Source: Promethearchaeota archaeon | Lineage (GTDB): Archaea > Asgardarchaeota > Lokiarchaeia > Sigyniarchaeales > SOKP01 | Assembly (NCBI GenBank): GCA_030615145.1 | Contig: JAUWZT010000071.1 | Span: 1 to 13,807 of the forward strand | Direction: 5' to 3' | Length of the DNA stretch: 13,807 nucleotides | In this document: in pieces, positions 1-6,352 of the stretch | Layout: every line of letters begins with the position of its first letter | Position numbering within the stretch: the stretch's first letter is position 1 | Notes under the pieces: generated by a model | What the model was told of the DNA's origin: nothing | Database searches by the model: none | The model's input: only the letters and a program-made list of their open reading frames with translations | Translations under genes and position numbers: made by a program

Positions 1-1
1 A

Positions 2-106
2 AGAAACATTATAAACTTAAAATTAGCTAACTATTTAACGAAACAAATGAAAGGAGAAGATATGTTTGAAACAAAAAAAAAATCAAAAGCACAAATCAGT
101 ACTTAA
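2..106 (+). CDS. Possible 3' end of a gene entering from the left edge
   Basis: The frame is open from the left edge for 34 codons to a TAA at 104-106 and ends in a lysine-rich tail (KKKSKAQIST). No family can be recognised from so short a piece. An internal ATG at 62 has a good ribosome-binding-like GGAG (53-56) five bases upstream, so the alternative reading is a 14-residue mini-ORF. The flanking 107-188 stretch is T-rich, separates it from the convergent dehydratase gene, and holds no other gene that I can see. A chance open frame is also possible. Confidence 0.3.
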   Translation, partial: RNIINLKLANYLTKQMKGEDMFETKKKSKAQIST

Positions 107-188
107 ATTTGTTTTACTTTATGATGATGTTATTAATCTTCAATTTCTTCCAAATTAAGGAATTATATCTAAAATCTTTATTTTTTAA

Positions 189-1544
189 TTATTTAAACAT
201 TTCCATGAAGGCACCGAGCCTTGTCTTCATTTGATCGATGCTCTCTCCAATTTTGTTAAATGTAATCGCTGTTGTTGGTATTTCAAGTTCTCGACGCACT
301 TTTTCTCTCAGCATTGTATAACAATTTGAAACAGAATGACATCCAAATAATTGAAAAAATATAAGACCATCGGCATTTAACTTTTTAGCTACTCTCAAAT
401 ATGAATTAGTTAGTGTGTCATTATCACAGCCAATACCTGCTTCTGTTGCATTCATAAGAAACCGAGCGTATTCTTCGACGGGATTTAAATGATTAGATTC
501 GGAAATTTCTTCTAAAAATTTTATTACATCCCAGTCAGCATAAATCGCTCTCCCGCCTAGTTCATATATAATATCGTGGGTTTTTGGTTCCCAGCCACCG
601 AATATTGGCGTTACAAATATACGCGGTATTTTAGACACATCCATTCCAATTCCCTTTCTTATTCTTTCCCGCATTTCGTCTACGAGTGAAATTAAATTAT
701 CCCTGTATCGTATCGAATTAGAATTATAGTCTTGAAATGTAAGGCTTAATAACGCCATAATTTCGCTAAATGTTGCTGGATTGCACGGATAAAAATCAGA
801 AGCACTAATATCGTAGATTATTGTTTTATACGATTTTTTTACTTGATTACCAATTTTAAAATGCTCTCTCAATTGATTGTCTGTAATCGTGTTGCCAGTC
901 AAATTCTCAAATTCTCTTATGGCGTTCGATACATTATCAGTTAGAATTTCCAAAGCATTTCCAATATTTCTGGGAGGAATATCGATCCATATTTGCTTTG
1001 GGTCTTGATTGATTGTTTTTAAGGATTCCATAAATTTATTATACGCGCTACATCGAATTGTAACATTGAGACAGGCATCTAAATTACGACCTTTGGAAAC
1101 ATGCGCACCAACTAAACTTTTCAGCCCAAAACAGAAGTCGCTTGAGATGCCATTCTCAATTCCAAGATCATACATCTCGTTGTACTTCAAATTAATCGTG
1201 TCAATTACATCCTCAATTATTTCGTCAACCATTTTACTGATTTCAGATATTCCAAGGTTCTTAACAAAACTTAAGAAATTGGAAACATTGTTCCAGCCAA
1301 AAATACTAGACGCGGAGCCTAAGTACCCGAGGTATTTATTAATTTCAAATGTGTGCATCCTTATCGGAAACACAGGTACAGCACCTGCCGCGAAAGCTAG
1401 ATCTGAAAATGGTAAGGATACTCCAACTAGCTTTTTTTTCTCTCGGAACTTTTTCCTTTTTAGGTAATTACGACCTGCTAAAAGATTGTAAGCAATTCTT
1501 AGTACAGAACTAAAAGTTATTATTTCGTCAGCAATTAAACTCAT
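189..1544 (-). CDS. 2-hydroxyacyl-CoA dehydratase / benzoyl-CoA reductase family subunit (larger subunit)
   Basis: This 451-residue protein belongs to the HGD-D family (HgdA/B, FldB/C, BcrB/C). Members form heterodimers carrying [4Fe-4S] clusters that remove water from 2-hydroxyacyl-CoA, or reduce aromatic acyl-CoA, by a ketyl radical mechanism after one-electron activation by HgdC. The N-terminal family signature is visible as a 'PFSDLAFAAGAVPVFP' stretch (residues 45-60). Cysteines at 138 (SDFCFG), 165 (TIRCSAYN) and 402 (FGCHSVSNC) fall where the family has its three cluster-binding cysteines. The end (MKTRLGAFMEMF) resembles the usual TRIEAFLE close. The ATG is preceded by GGAG with an 8-base spacer inside the upstream gene, and the two genes overlap as ATGA, so they are translationally coupled and the products are probably partners. 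Substrate is unknown: no CoA-transferase or 2-hydroxyacid dehydrogenase is in view. Family call is strong, subunit assignment weaker. Confidence 0.85.
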   Translation of the reverse strand: MSLIADEIITFSSVLRIAYNLLAGRNYLKRKKFREKKKLVGVSLPFSDLAFAAGAVPVFPIRMHTFEINKYLGYLGSASSIFGWNNVSNFLSFVKNLGISEISKMVDEIIEDVIDTINLKYNEMYDLGIENGISSDFCFGLKSLVGAHVSKGRNLDACLNVTIRCSAYNKFMESLKTINQDPKQIWIDIPPRNIGNALEILTDNVSNAIREFENLTGNTITDNQLREHFKIGNQVKKSYKTIIYDISASDFYPCNPATFSEIMALLSLTFQDYNSNSIRYRDNLISLVDEMRERIRKGIGMDVSKIPRIFVTPIFGGWEPKTHDIIYELGGRAIYADWDVIKFLEEISESNHLNPVEEYARFLMNATEAGIGCDNDTLTNSYLRVAKKLNADGLIFFQLFGCHSVSNCYTMLREKVRRELEIPTTAITFNKIGESIDQMKTRLGAFMEMFK

Positions 1545-2161
1545 TTCATCATCTCCAAATACGCTTCTATTCTTGTTGAGAGCTGCCCTCGATTAGCTCG
1601 AGAATAATCTCTCTCTAAATTCAATACTTGTATTCCATTTTCTTGTAACTCATTTTTCAAGAAAGAAGCCATTAACGATATGTGGTCGCAAAATTTAATA
1701 ATATGATTGAATACGCCTAATTTTTTACCAGTTTTTTTTGTATAGTTCTTAGAATAATTTTCAATTAAAGATACTTTTTGTTGCAAGAAGTTAGGTACTG
1801 AATGGTCTCCATACGTGTTATTTTTAAATCTCAGCACCAATAAATCTAAAGGATCTTTGTTTGAATTTATCGAGTCATCATCTATAACTTGTGAATAATA
1901 GTGATTTCCAATCCATGTATCGAAATAAACAATATTTCCCCCTCCTTCTTCGATTAAATCAACTAAGTTATCGTTAATGAAGATCGAACATCCTGTAAAT
2001 AAAATATCTTTAGATAAACCAAGGTTTTGAGGCGGATTGGTTTTAACTTCTTCAATGTACTTTTCTAAATCAGGTAGGAATGTTGGGCCATATAATATTG
2101 CTTTTTGAATTATTTTTAATTTTTCTGAGCCCAAAATCTCTAAATCATTAACTTGCGATAT
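1541..2161 (-). CDS. 2-hydroxyacyl-CoA dehydratase subunit, C-terminal part (downstream of frame break)
   Basis: This is the C-terminal 206 residues of an HGD-D family subunit whose N-terminal part is at 2140-2679 in another frame. The frame is open back to the A9 run at 2161-2169. A TTG at 2134 could be taken as a start but has no ribosome binding site, and the residues before it (ISQVNDLEI) continue the family alignment. Visible family features are DTW followed by a HYY stretch, DPLDLLVLRF, a third cluster-type cysteine in FCDHIS, and the highly typical ending GQLSTRIEAYLEMM. It ends GATGATGAAATGA, overlapping the start of the next dehydratase gene by four bases and carrying that gene's ribosome binding site. 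That arrangement suggests ribosomes do reach this stop codon. Joined with the upstream half by a -1 shift it gives 379 residues, the usual family size. Confidence 0.75.
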   Translation of the reverse strand: MSQVNDLEILGSEKLKIIQKAILYGPTFLPDLEKYIEEVKTNPPQNLGLSKDILFTGCSIFINDNLVDLIEEGGGNIVYFDTWIGNHYYSQVIDDDSINSNKDPLDLLVLRFKNNTYGDHSVPNFLQQKVSLIENYSKNYTKKTGKKLGVFNHIIKFCDHISLMASFLKNELQENGIQVLNLERDYSRANRGQLSTRIEAYLEMMK

Positions 2162-2679
2162 TTTTTTTTATAATCATTATACTTCTTAATACTCTCAGAT
2201 AATTTTTCTTCAGAAATTTTTTCTCCTATAATATCTTCAAGCTTCTCCTTTAAATTTTGTAGTTCTAACTTGAAATATTTTAAACTATTTTCATCCGTCA
2301 TATACGGTACATAAAAATTCAAACGAGAGATGTTAAAATATTTAGTAATTATTTCTGAAGCACAAACATCTGATACGCAGTGGTTTGAAACAATAAAATA
2401 ATCCACCAAATCTAAAAATCTGAAGTCATTAGGTTTAGTAGAAAATAATCCAATACATGATTGAGCAAATGCACATGTAGATGGAGGTAAAAAATCGTGA
2501 CTAGCTTCCATCAACTCGTCATTCCCTCCAAACATCATCCTTAAAGGAAAGAAACCCGCTGCATCTATCAGCTCTTCGGGGATATTATCGTGAGCTAAAA
2601 AAGCAATAATTTTAACGCCTTCTTGCTTTTTTTCTTTAAGAAATAACGAAAACTCTGGGAGAAGAATGGTATCAGTCAT
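2140..2679 (-). CDS. 2-hydroxyacyl-CoA dehydratase subunit, N-terminal part (before frame break)
   Basis: This is the N-terminal half of an HGD-D family subunit, 179 residues as it stands. The family motif DNIPEELIDAAGFFPLR is at residues 31-47, followed by the cluster-type cysteines in STCAFAQSC (69 and 75) and SNHCVSDVC (101 and 106). The last helix (EEKLSESIKKYNDYKKK) runs into the A9 run. In the original frame only YRKLMI follows before a TAG, whereas a -1 shift continues as ISQVNDLEILGSEKL, which fits the family. The start ATG at 2679 has no clear Shine-Dalgarno sequence. A promoter of its own lies in the 109-base gap to the activator gene. Unless frameshifting occurs, the product lacks the C-terminal domain and the third cysteine and would not be a normal dehydratase subunit. 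Confidence 0.75.
   Translation of the reverse strand: MTDTILLPEFSLFLKEKKQEGVKIIAFLAHDNIPEELIDAAGFFPLRMMFGGNDELMEASHDFLPPSTCAFAQSCIGLFSTKPNDFRFLDLVDYFIVSNHCVSDVCASEIITKYFNISRLNFYVPYMTDENSLKYFKLELQNLKEKLEDIIGEKISEEKLSESIKKYNDYKKKYRKLMI
2161..2169 (-). other. A9 slippery run at the frame break of the dehydratase subunit
   Basis: On the coding (minus) strand the sequence reads GAT TAT AAA AAA AAA TAT. The upstream frame reads DYKKK and then stops 15 bases after the run. Slipping back one base gives DYKKK-ISQVNDLEIL, the frame of the C-terminal half. One missing A in the assembly, a true deletion, or programmed -1 slippage would all produce this picture. Two other A9 runs in the window, in atpH (7971-7979) and atpD (12478-12486), read through in frame. 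Confidence 0.7.
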
Positions 2680-2727
2680 AATATCAGCTTTAGTAGTATG
2701 AAAGTATCTATCTGAAAAGACTTAATT

Positions 2728-2737
2728 CCTTATAAAA
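2728..2737 (-). promoter_or_regulatory. TATA-box-like promoter for the dehydratase genes
   Basis: On the minus strand the sequence reads TTTTATAAGG, with its centre about 53 bases before the ATG at 2679. This predicts a leader of roughly 25-30 bases. It separates expression of the dehydratase subunits from that of the upstream activator. The call rests on sequence pattern alone, in an AT-rich background. Confidence 0.4.
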
Positions 2738-2788
2738 GTTTACCGACTTAAAATATAGATAAAAATATTAAAATTAACTGAAATTAAT

Positions 2789-3568
2789 TTAATTAGAATT
2801 GTTTTCTTGAGCTATTAGTGCTGCACCGATAGCCCCAGTCAACTGTGGGTGGATTGGTACTTCGACTTCATATCCAAGTTCGTCTTCTAAATATTTTTTT
2901 ACAGCTGGGTTTTTAGCGACTCCCCCGCAGAAAATTAACTTAGGTCCAACTCCAATACGTTTTGCCATTCCGGCAACTCTTCTGGCAATTGATTTATGTA
3001 TACCGCTTGCAATCTCTTCTTTAGAGGCCCCTCGAGCGAATAAACTTATTACTTCGCTCTCAGCAAAGACAGTACATGTGGAACTTATTGAAGCTGACTT
3101 GTTAGTTTTTAAAGCCAAGTTTCCAAATTGATCAATAGGAACTTCCAACGCGTGAGCCATGACTTCCAAAAATCGACCCGTTCCTGCTGCGCATTTGTCA
3201 TTCATTTGAAAGTCAACAACATTCCCAGTTTTCGTAGATATTACAATTGCTTTACTGTCTTGTCCTCCAATATCTATTACGGAATGAGCATCTGGAAAGA
3301 AGTATTGCACACCCTTAGCGTGAGCTGTAATTTCAGTCACTCGATCGTCTGCTATGTCTATTGTGTTTCGACCATAACCAGTGCTCATCAAAAACACTTC
3401 ATCTTTGTTTAAATTATTCTTTTTTAGTAAATCATCAAATAGATTATGCCCTATTCTTTTGAAATCATATGTGGATCTTTCTGTTCGGTGATCCATTAAT
3501 TTTCCGTCGCTAATAAGAGCAATTTTTGTTGCTAAAGAACCTATATCAATCCCTATGAAAGTTTTCAA
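2789..3568 (-). CDS. hgdC: (R)-2-hydroxyacyl-CoA dehydratase activator ATPase (HgdC/BadF-BadG type)
   Basis: This 259-residue cytoplasmic homodimeric ASKHA-fold ATPase carries a single [4Fe-4S] cluster shared between two monomers. It couples ATP hydrolysis to transfer of one low-potential electron to the dehydratase. Visible motifs are phosphate-1 GIDIGSLATK (residues 6-15), DIGGQDSKAI (99-108), cluster cysteine 126 in NDKCAAGTGRFLE, cluster cysteine 165 in STCTVFAESEVISL, and the adenosine-type FCGGVAKN (213-220). The two cysteines sit almost exactly where A. fermentans HgdC has its pair (127 and 166), and the length is the family norm. The start codon is TTG. No ATG or GTG is possible before the GIDIGS motif, and a TATA box about 27 bases upstream implies a leaderless transcript. 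The following dehydratase genes are its expected targets. Confidence 0.93.
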   Translation of the reverse strand: MKTFIGIDIGSLATKIALISDGKLMDHRTERSTYDFKRIGHNLFDDLLKKNNLNKDEVFLMSTGYGRNTIDIADDRVTEITAHAKGVQYFFPDAHSVIDIGGQDSKAIVISTKTGNVVDFQMNDKCAAGTGRFLEVMAHALEVPIDQFGNLALKTNKSASISSTCTVFAESEVISLFARGASKEEIASGIHKSIARRVAGMAKRIGVGPKLIFCGGVAKNPAVKKYLEDELGYEVEVPIHPQLTGAIGAALIAQENNSN

Positions 3569-3590
3569 TTTTAATCAAATAGAATTTATT

Positions 3591-3599
3591 ATTTTTATA
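3591..3599 (-). promoter_or_regulatory. TATA box for hgdC, leaderless start
   Basis: On the minus strand CTATAAAAATAA lies with its centre about 27 bases upstream of the TTG start at 3568. Archaeal transcription begins about 25 bases after the TATA box, so the transcript would start at or within a few bases of the TTG codon. No Shine-Dalgarno sequence is present, which agrees with leaderless initiation. Confidence 0.55.
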
Positions 3600-3630
3600 G
3601 AGGAATTGTTATAAAAATTTTAAATTTTCG

Positions 3631-3636
3631 AAAAAA
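3631..3636 (-). terminator. T-tract terminator downstream of the distal VIT-like gene
   Basis: On the minus strand GGTTTTTTCG follows the stop at 3649 by about 12 bases, and a second T-rich stretch (TTTTTATAAC) follows. Archaeal termination relies on oligo-T tracts, so this probably ends the transporter transcript ahead of the hgdC promoter. The tract overlaps a small palindrome (TTTTCGAAAA, 3625-3634) that may or may not matter. Confidence 0.4.
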
Positions 3637-3648
3637 CCAAATAATTTT

Positions 3649-4371
3649 TTAATTTAATAGAAGAATTGAAACTATTATAGTTAGACCAAAAGCGACTAGC
3701 ATTTGAAGAACATATTTCCATAATGATTCTCGAGAAATGAAACCTACAAAAATGCCTAGAAAAACAATGCATATAAAAATAATTAAAAAAGAAAAGATAA
3801 ATAAATTAAACCCAGCTTTTATTGTAAAAAAAAACGGAATTAATGGAACAATTCCACCTAAAAGCGGCGCACCCCCATTTACTAGCGATACTATTATGCT
3901 TGCAAATCTTTCTGCCTTTTCTTGTAATGTCTTTGCTTTCCTTCTCTTATTTTTTGATTTTTTTATATTTAGTTTTTTTCTTCGATTTTTATCATTAAAA
4001 TTAACCGTCAGCATTGCTTTCTCGATTTCTATATCTTCTAATACATTATCATCCTCTTCTTTTTCTCTCTCTTCCTTCATTATTACCATAGCTTTATCTA
4101 AATCTGCTTTCAATCTCTTCTGTTCTGCTTTTTCAGATATATATGAACCACTTAATCCCGACATGAACATTGAAATTGATGTTGCTAACCCAGTTAATAT
4201 TACAATATGACTATCTACTGTTTGTTGTCCATCTTTAAATATTAATATAAAAAATCCTAATAAAATGCCTAAAACAGTTAACATTCCGTCGTAAAAGTTA
4301 TTTACAAAATAACGGCGGGCGATAGAACCAAAATCAGAAATTTTTGCGTATGTTTTAATTTTTTTTATCAT
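3649..4371 (-). CDS. VIT/CCC1-family metal (Fe2+/Mn2+) transporter-like protein, copy 1
   Basis: This 240-residue membrane protein has the VIT/CCC1 signature at its N-terminus: RRYFVNNFYDG followed by hydrophobic helix 1, with Asp29 in the conserved DG. Predicted membrane segments are near residues 30-47, 55-75, 157-182, 186-210 and 216-238, the five-helix pattern of the family. Helices 2 and 3 are separated by a strongly charged cytoplasmic loop (80-155) starting GSYISEKAEQK, at the position of the VIT metal-binding domain. Helix 3 carries GGAPLLGGIVPLIPFFF, the family's Gly/Pro-rich motif. Family members move ferrous iron or manganese out of the cytosol, usually in exchange for protons; the actual metal is not evident here. 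It is a paralogue of the next gene upstream. The 127-base gap with its own TATA-like elements suggests it can be transcribed separately. Confidence 0.75.
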   Translation of the reverse strand: MIKKIKTYAKISDFGSIARRYFVNNFYDGMLTVLGILLGFFILIFKDGQQTVDSHIVILTGLATSISMFMSGLSGSYISEKAEQKRLKADLDKAMVIMKEEREKEEDDNVLEDIEIEKAMLTVNFNDKNRRKKLNIKKSKNKRRKAKTLQEKAERFASIIVSLVNGGAPLLGGIVPLIPFFFTIKAGFNLFIFSFLIIFICIVFLGIFVGFISRESLWKYVLQMLVAFGLTIIVSILLLN

Positions 4372-4412
4372 TTTATATTAACTTTAATAAGATTTAAAAG
4401 AATTTTTTGCTC

Positions 4413-4440
4413 CTTATATCTAACTAATATTTTTTTATAA
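4413..4440 (-). promoter_or_regulatory. Two TATA-like elements upstream of VIT-like copy 1
   Basis: On the minus strand TTATAAAAAA (4431-4440) and GATATAAGGA (4411-4420) both resemble archaeal TATA boxes. They predict starts roughly 40 and 20 bases before the ATG at 4371. Which is used cannot be decided from sequence. Confidence 0.3.
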
Positions 4441-4498
4441 GTTTTTTTCGATATTAAATATTCTATTCATTACAGTTTTATTTTAGTTGAAGGCTAAA

Positions 4499-5284
4499 TT
4501 AAGTAGGAATTACTAATTGTAGCAATAGAGAAACAAGTAATGTTGTAATGCCCGCTGTAACTAAATGAATTGCGTACTTAGCATGTCCCCCGCCAGAGAT
4601 CTTTCCTAAAAATATACCTAAATAAATCAATATAGCTACCAAAACGGTATAAGCAACTAAAAAATGAAATATGGATAATGTATCTCCAAAGAAAAACGGA
4701 ATCAATGGAAGGATCGATCCTAAAACAGGAGCACCCCCATCGACTAAAGACGCGACAATGGTGGCAAATCCTTCTGATTGTTCAATTATTGACTTATTAT
4801 TTTTTCTTTTTTTTTTCTTTGGATTACCCTTTAAAGAAAAAAATCTCTTGTGATTATTTAAATCTATGGGAGTTACCATTGCTTTTTGAATTTCTTGATC
4901 TTCTAAAATTTCTTTCTCATTATTATTTATGCCATTTTTCTCTTTAATTTTCGTTTTTTCTTCCTTTTCTTCTTCAAAAATTGCCATTTCTTTTTTTAGA
5001 TCAATCATTTTTTTCTTTCTTTCGGCTTCTTCAGAGAGAAACGCGCCCCATAAGCCACTAATACCAATTGCTAAAGCAGTGGAAAAACCGGTTATTATAA
5101 TAATAGCGGAAGTTAAATTTTGAGCTGGACTTGCAAGAAATATGATGAAACTTCCGCTTATTATTCCCGCACAAGTTAAAGCTCCGTCAAAGCAGTTATT
5201 AAAAAATTTACGGCGAACTATTATTCCTAAATTCGAAAGTTCGCCGTATTTACGCCATTTATTGATTAAATCTTTTAAACCCAT
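4499..5284 (-). CDS. VIT/CCC1-family metal (Fe2+/Mn2+) transporter-like protein, copy 2
   Basis: This 261-residue paralogue of copy 1 has RRKFFNNCFDGALT before helix 1 and the helix 3 motif GGAPVLGSILPLIPFFF. It has about five membrane segments and a long, highly charged loop between helices 2 and 3 that is very rich in Lys and Glu. Both copies share a short loop motif (LED-x-EIxKAMxT) that stands out from the low-complexity charge around it. I take the ATG at 5284. A GTG at 5299 in the same frame adds five residues, but it falls inside the AAGGTG ribosome-binding-like sequence (5302-5297). The gene is divergent from the DUF47 gene and probably heads the pair of transporter genes. Family assignment is good; metal and direction are inferred from the family only. 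Confidence 0.75.
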   Translation of the reverse strand: MGLKDLINKWRKYGELSNLGIIVRRKFFNNCFDGALTCAGIISGSFIIFLASPAQNLTSAIIIITGFSTALAIGISGLWGAFLSEEAERKKKMIDLKKEMAIFEEEKEEKTKIKEKNGINNNEKEILEDQEIQKAMVTPIDLNNHKRFFSLKGNPKKKKRKNNKSIIEQSEGFATIVASLVDGGAPVLGSILPLIPFFFGDTLSIFHFLVAYTVLVAILIYLGIFLGKISGGGHAKYAIHLVTAGITTLLVSLLLQLVIPT

Positions 5285-5333
5285 TTTATTTAAAAGCACC
5301 TTTTTTCATATTTTGTACAAACAATAAATCTCT

Positions 5334-5349
5334 TATGTTTAATAACATA
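5334..5349. repeat. Inverted repeat TATGTT-TAAT-AACATA, possible operator
   Basis: Six-base perfect arms flank four bases, about 50 bases upstream of the VIT-like copy 2 start and between it and candidate TATA elements. Dyads like this are typical of dimeric repressors, but in AT-rich DNA such a short repeat can be chance. No match to a known regulator site is claimed. Confidence 0.3.
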
Positions 5350-5382
5350 TTTTTTAAATTTAAGGGGGAATCTATTATAATC

Positions 5383-5390
5383 CTTATAAA
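5383..5390 (-). promoter_or_regulatory. TATA-like element for VIT-like copy 2
   Basis: On the minus strand TTTATAAGGA lies about 100 bases upstream of the ATG at 5284, giving a leader of about 75 bases that would contain the inverted repeat at 5334-5349. A second AT-rich candidate (TTTAAAAAATA) lies nearer, at about 5347-5358, where the dyad would sit just downstream of the box. Confidence 0.3.
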
Positions 5391-5457
5391 GATTTGATGC
5401 TATTAATCTTTTTGAATTAAATTTCAGTAAAAACTGATGATTTTTATTTATCTAATC

Positions 5458-5466
5458 ATATAATAT
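5458..5466 (+). promoter_or_regulatory. TATA-like element for the DUF47 gene
   Basis: ATATAATAT is centred about 26 bases before the GTG at 5488 and about 38 before the ATG at 5500. Transcription would begin near 5487, giving either a leaderless GTG start or a 12-base leader to the ATG. Confidence 0.35.
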
Positions 5467-5499
5467 TCATAGAATATTAAAAATATAGTGGTTCTTAAA

Positions 5500-6144
5500 A
5501 TGTCATCTAATAGGAAAATCAAAGAAGAAATAATTTCCTTACTCATAGACCATGTTCGGATTATTTACTCTATTATTAGCGACATGGGCGTGTATTACAC
5601 CACCTGGGCAGAAGACTTTGAGGCTAATAAAAAAAGTTTAGAAAAGAAAAAAAGTAAAATGCAATTATCAGAAGAAGAAGGTGACGAGCTAAAAATTCGC
5701 TTAATACAGAACTTTTCAGAGGCAGAAGCTTTTAATCTCGGAGATTATGTAGCACTAGTGTTGAAGATGGATAATGTTATTGATTATCCCCTCGAATTTG
5801 TTGATATGTTAACAAAAATTCGCTTAACTGGTAAAAGTGCAAATAAGATTAAGAAGAAATATCATAAGTTAATAAACCAAATTATGGAAATGGCTGGTAT
5901 CTTGAAATTAGCTATAAAAAACTTAAGGGATAATCAGGATAAAGTCTTTGATAACACAACTACAATTCATGAACTTGAATCTGAAATTGACAAAACTTAC
6001 AGGCAATTTCTTGAGTTTTTATATTCTAATGTTGAAGACATAAGAATTTTACTACGTATCAGGGATAGTATTGTGCTACTGGAGCAGTTGGCAGACCGTA
6101 TCCACGATATTGCAGATGTAATGAGAGTTTTACTATATCAATAA
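5500..6144 (+). CDS. DUF47 / PhoU-like helical protein (TIGR00153-type)
   Basis: This protein of about 214 residues is predicted to be almost wholly alpha-helical, in the size range of the DUF47 (PhoU-like) family. The C-terminal stretch with ELESEIDKTYRQFLEF and later RDSIVLLEQLADRIHDIADV has the spaced Asp/Glu pattern of PhoU-type three-helix bundles, which bind metal clusters. Such proteins are usually linked to phosphate transporters of the Pit type and regulate uptake, but no pit gene is in view; here the neighbours are two divergent metal-transporter-like genes. I choose the ATG at 5500. A GTG at 5488 adds four residues and could be used if the transcript is leaderless. No Shine-Dalgarno sequence is seen before either. 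Family assignment is moderate and the role is unproven. Confidence 0.65.
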   Translation: MSSNRKIKEEIISLLIDHVRIIYSIISDMGVYYTTWAEDFEANKKSLEKKKSKMQLSEEEGDELKIRLIQNFSEAEAFNLGDYVALVLKMDNVIDYPLEFVDMLTKIRLTGKSANKIKKKYHKLINQIMEMAGILKLAIKNLRDNQDKVFDNTTTIHELESEIDKTYRQFLEFLYSNVEDIRILLRIRDSIVLLEQLADRIHDIADVMRVLLYQ

Positions 6145-6322
6145 ATAAATCTCACTCTATATTATATCAAATTCGTTCTTTTTCAAACCAAACATCAAAT
6201 TCTTTCTTAAAATCGAAATAACTCAATACTTTTTTAGCAAATTCCTTAAAACCATAAAAAATATGGAAAAATTTATACCTATTTTTACGTTATTCTATTT
6301 AAAATAACTTTAATTGAGTTAA

Positions 6323-6330
6323 AATATAAA
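6323..6330 (+). promoter_or_regulatory. TATA box of the ATP synthase operon
   Basis: AATATAAA, within TTAAAATATAAAAC, is centred about 26 bases before the ATG at 6353. The operon transcript would therefore start very near the first codon of atpK, either leaderless or with a few-base leader. It is the best TATA match in the 208-base gap after the DUF47 gene. That gap otherwise holds no supportable gene, only a weak 5-base dyad at 6252-6266. Confidence 0.5.
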
Positions 6331-6352
6331 ACAAGTACAATTTGTGAATACT

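Noticed and set aside
1009..1467. 152-codon plus-strand open frame opposite the larger dehydratase subunit
   Set aside because: It lies wholly within a clear family gene on the other strand and its translation resembles no protein; it is a shadow frame.
3737..4210. 157-codon plus-strand open frame opposite VIT-like copy 1
   Set aside because: It mirrors a Lys/Glu-rich loop, giving Ser/Phe/Leu-rich sequence with no family features; a shadow frame, as are those opposite copy 2.
6252..6266. CCATA-AAAAA-TATGG dyad upstream of the ATP synthase promoter
   Set aside because: Only five-base arms in AT-rich sequence, with no T-tract directly after it; not enough for a terminator or operator call.
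6170..6289. Forty-codon open frame on the minus strand between the DUF47 gene and atpK, reading like an amphipathic helix rich in Phe and Lys
   Set aside because: It has no ATG, GTG or usable start at its beginning, no ribosome binding site, and its Phe/Lys composition is what AT-rich DNA gives by chance; a 40-codon open frame in one of several frames is not remarkable here.
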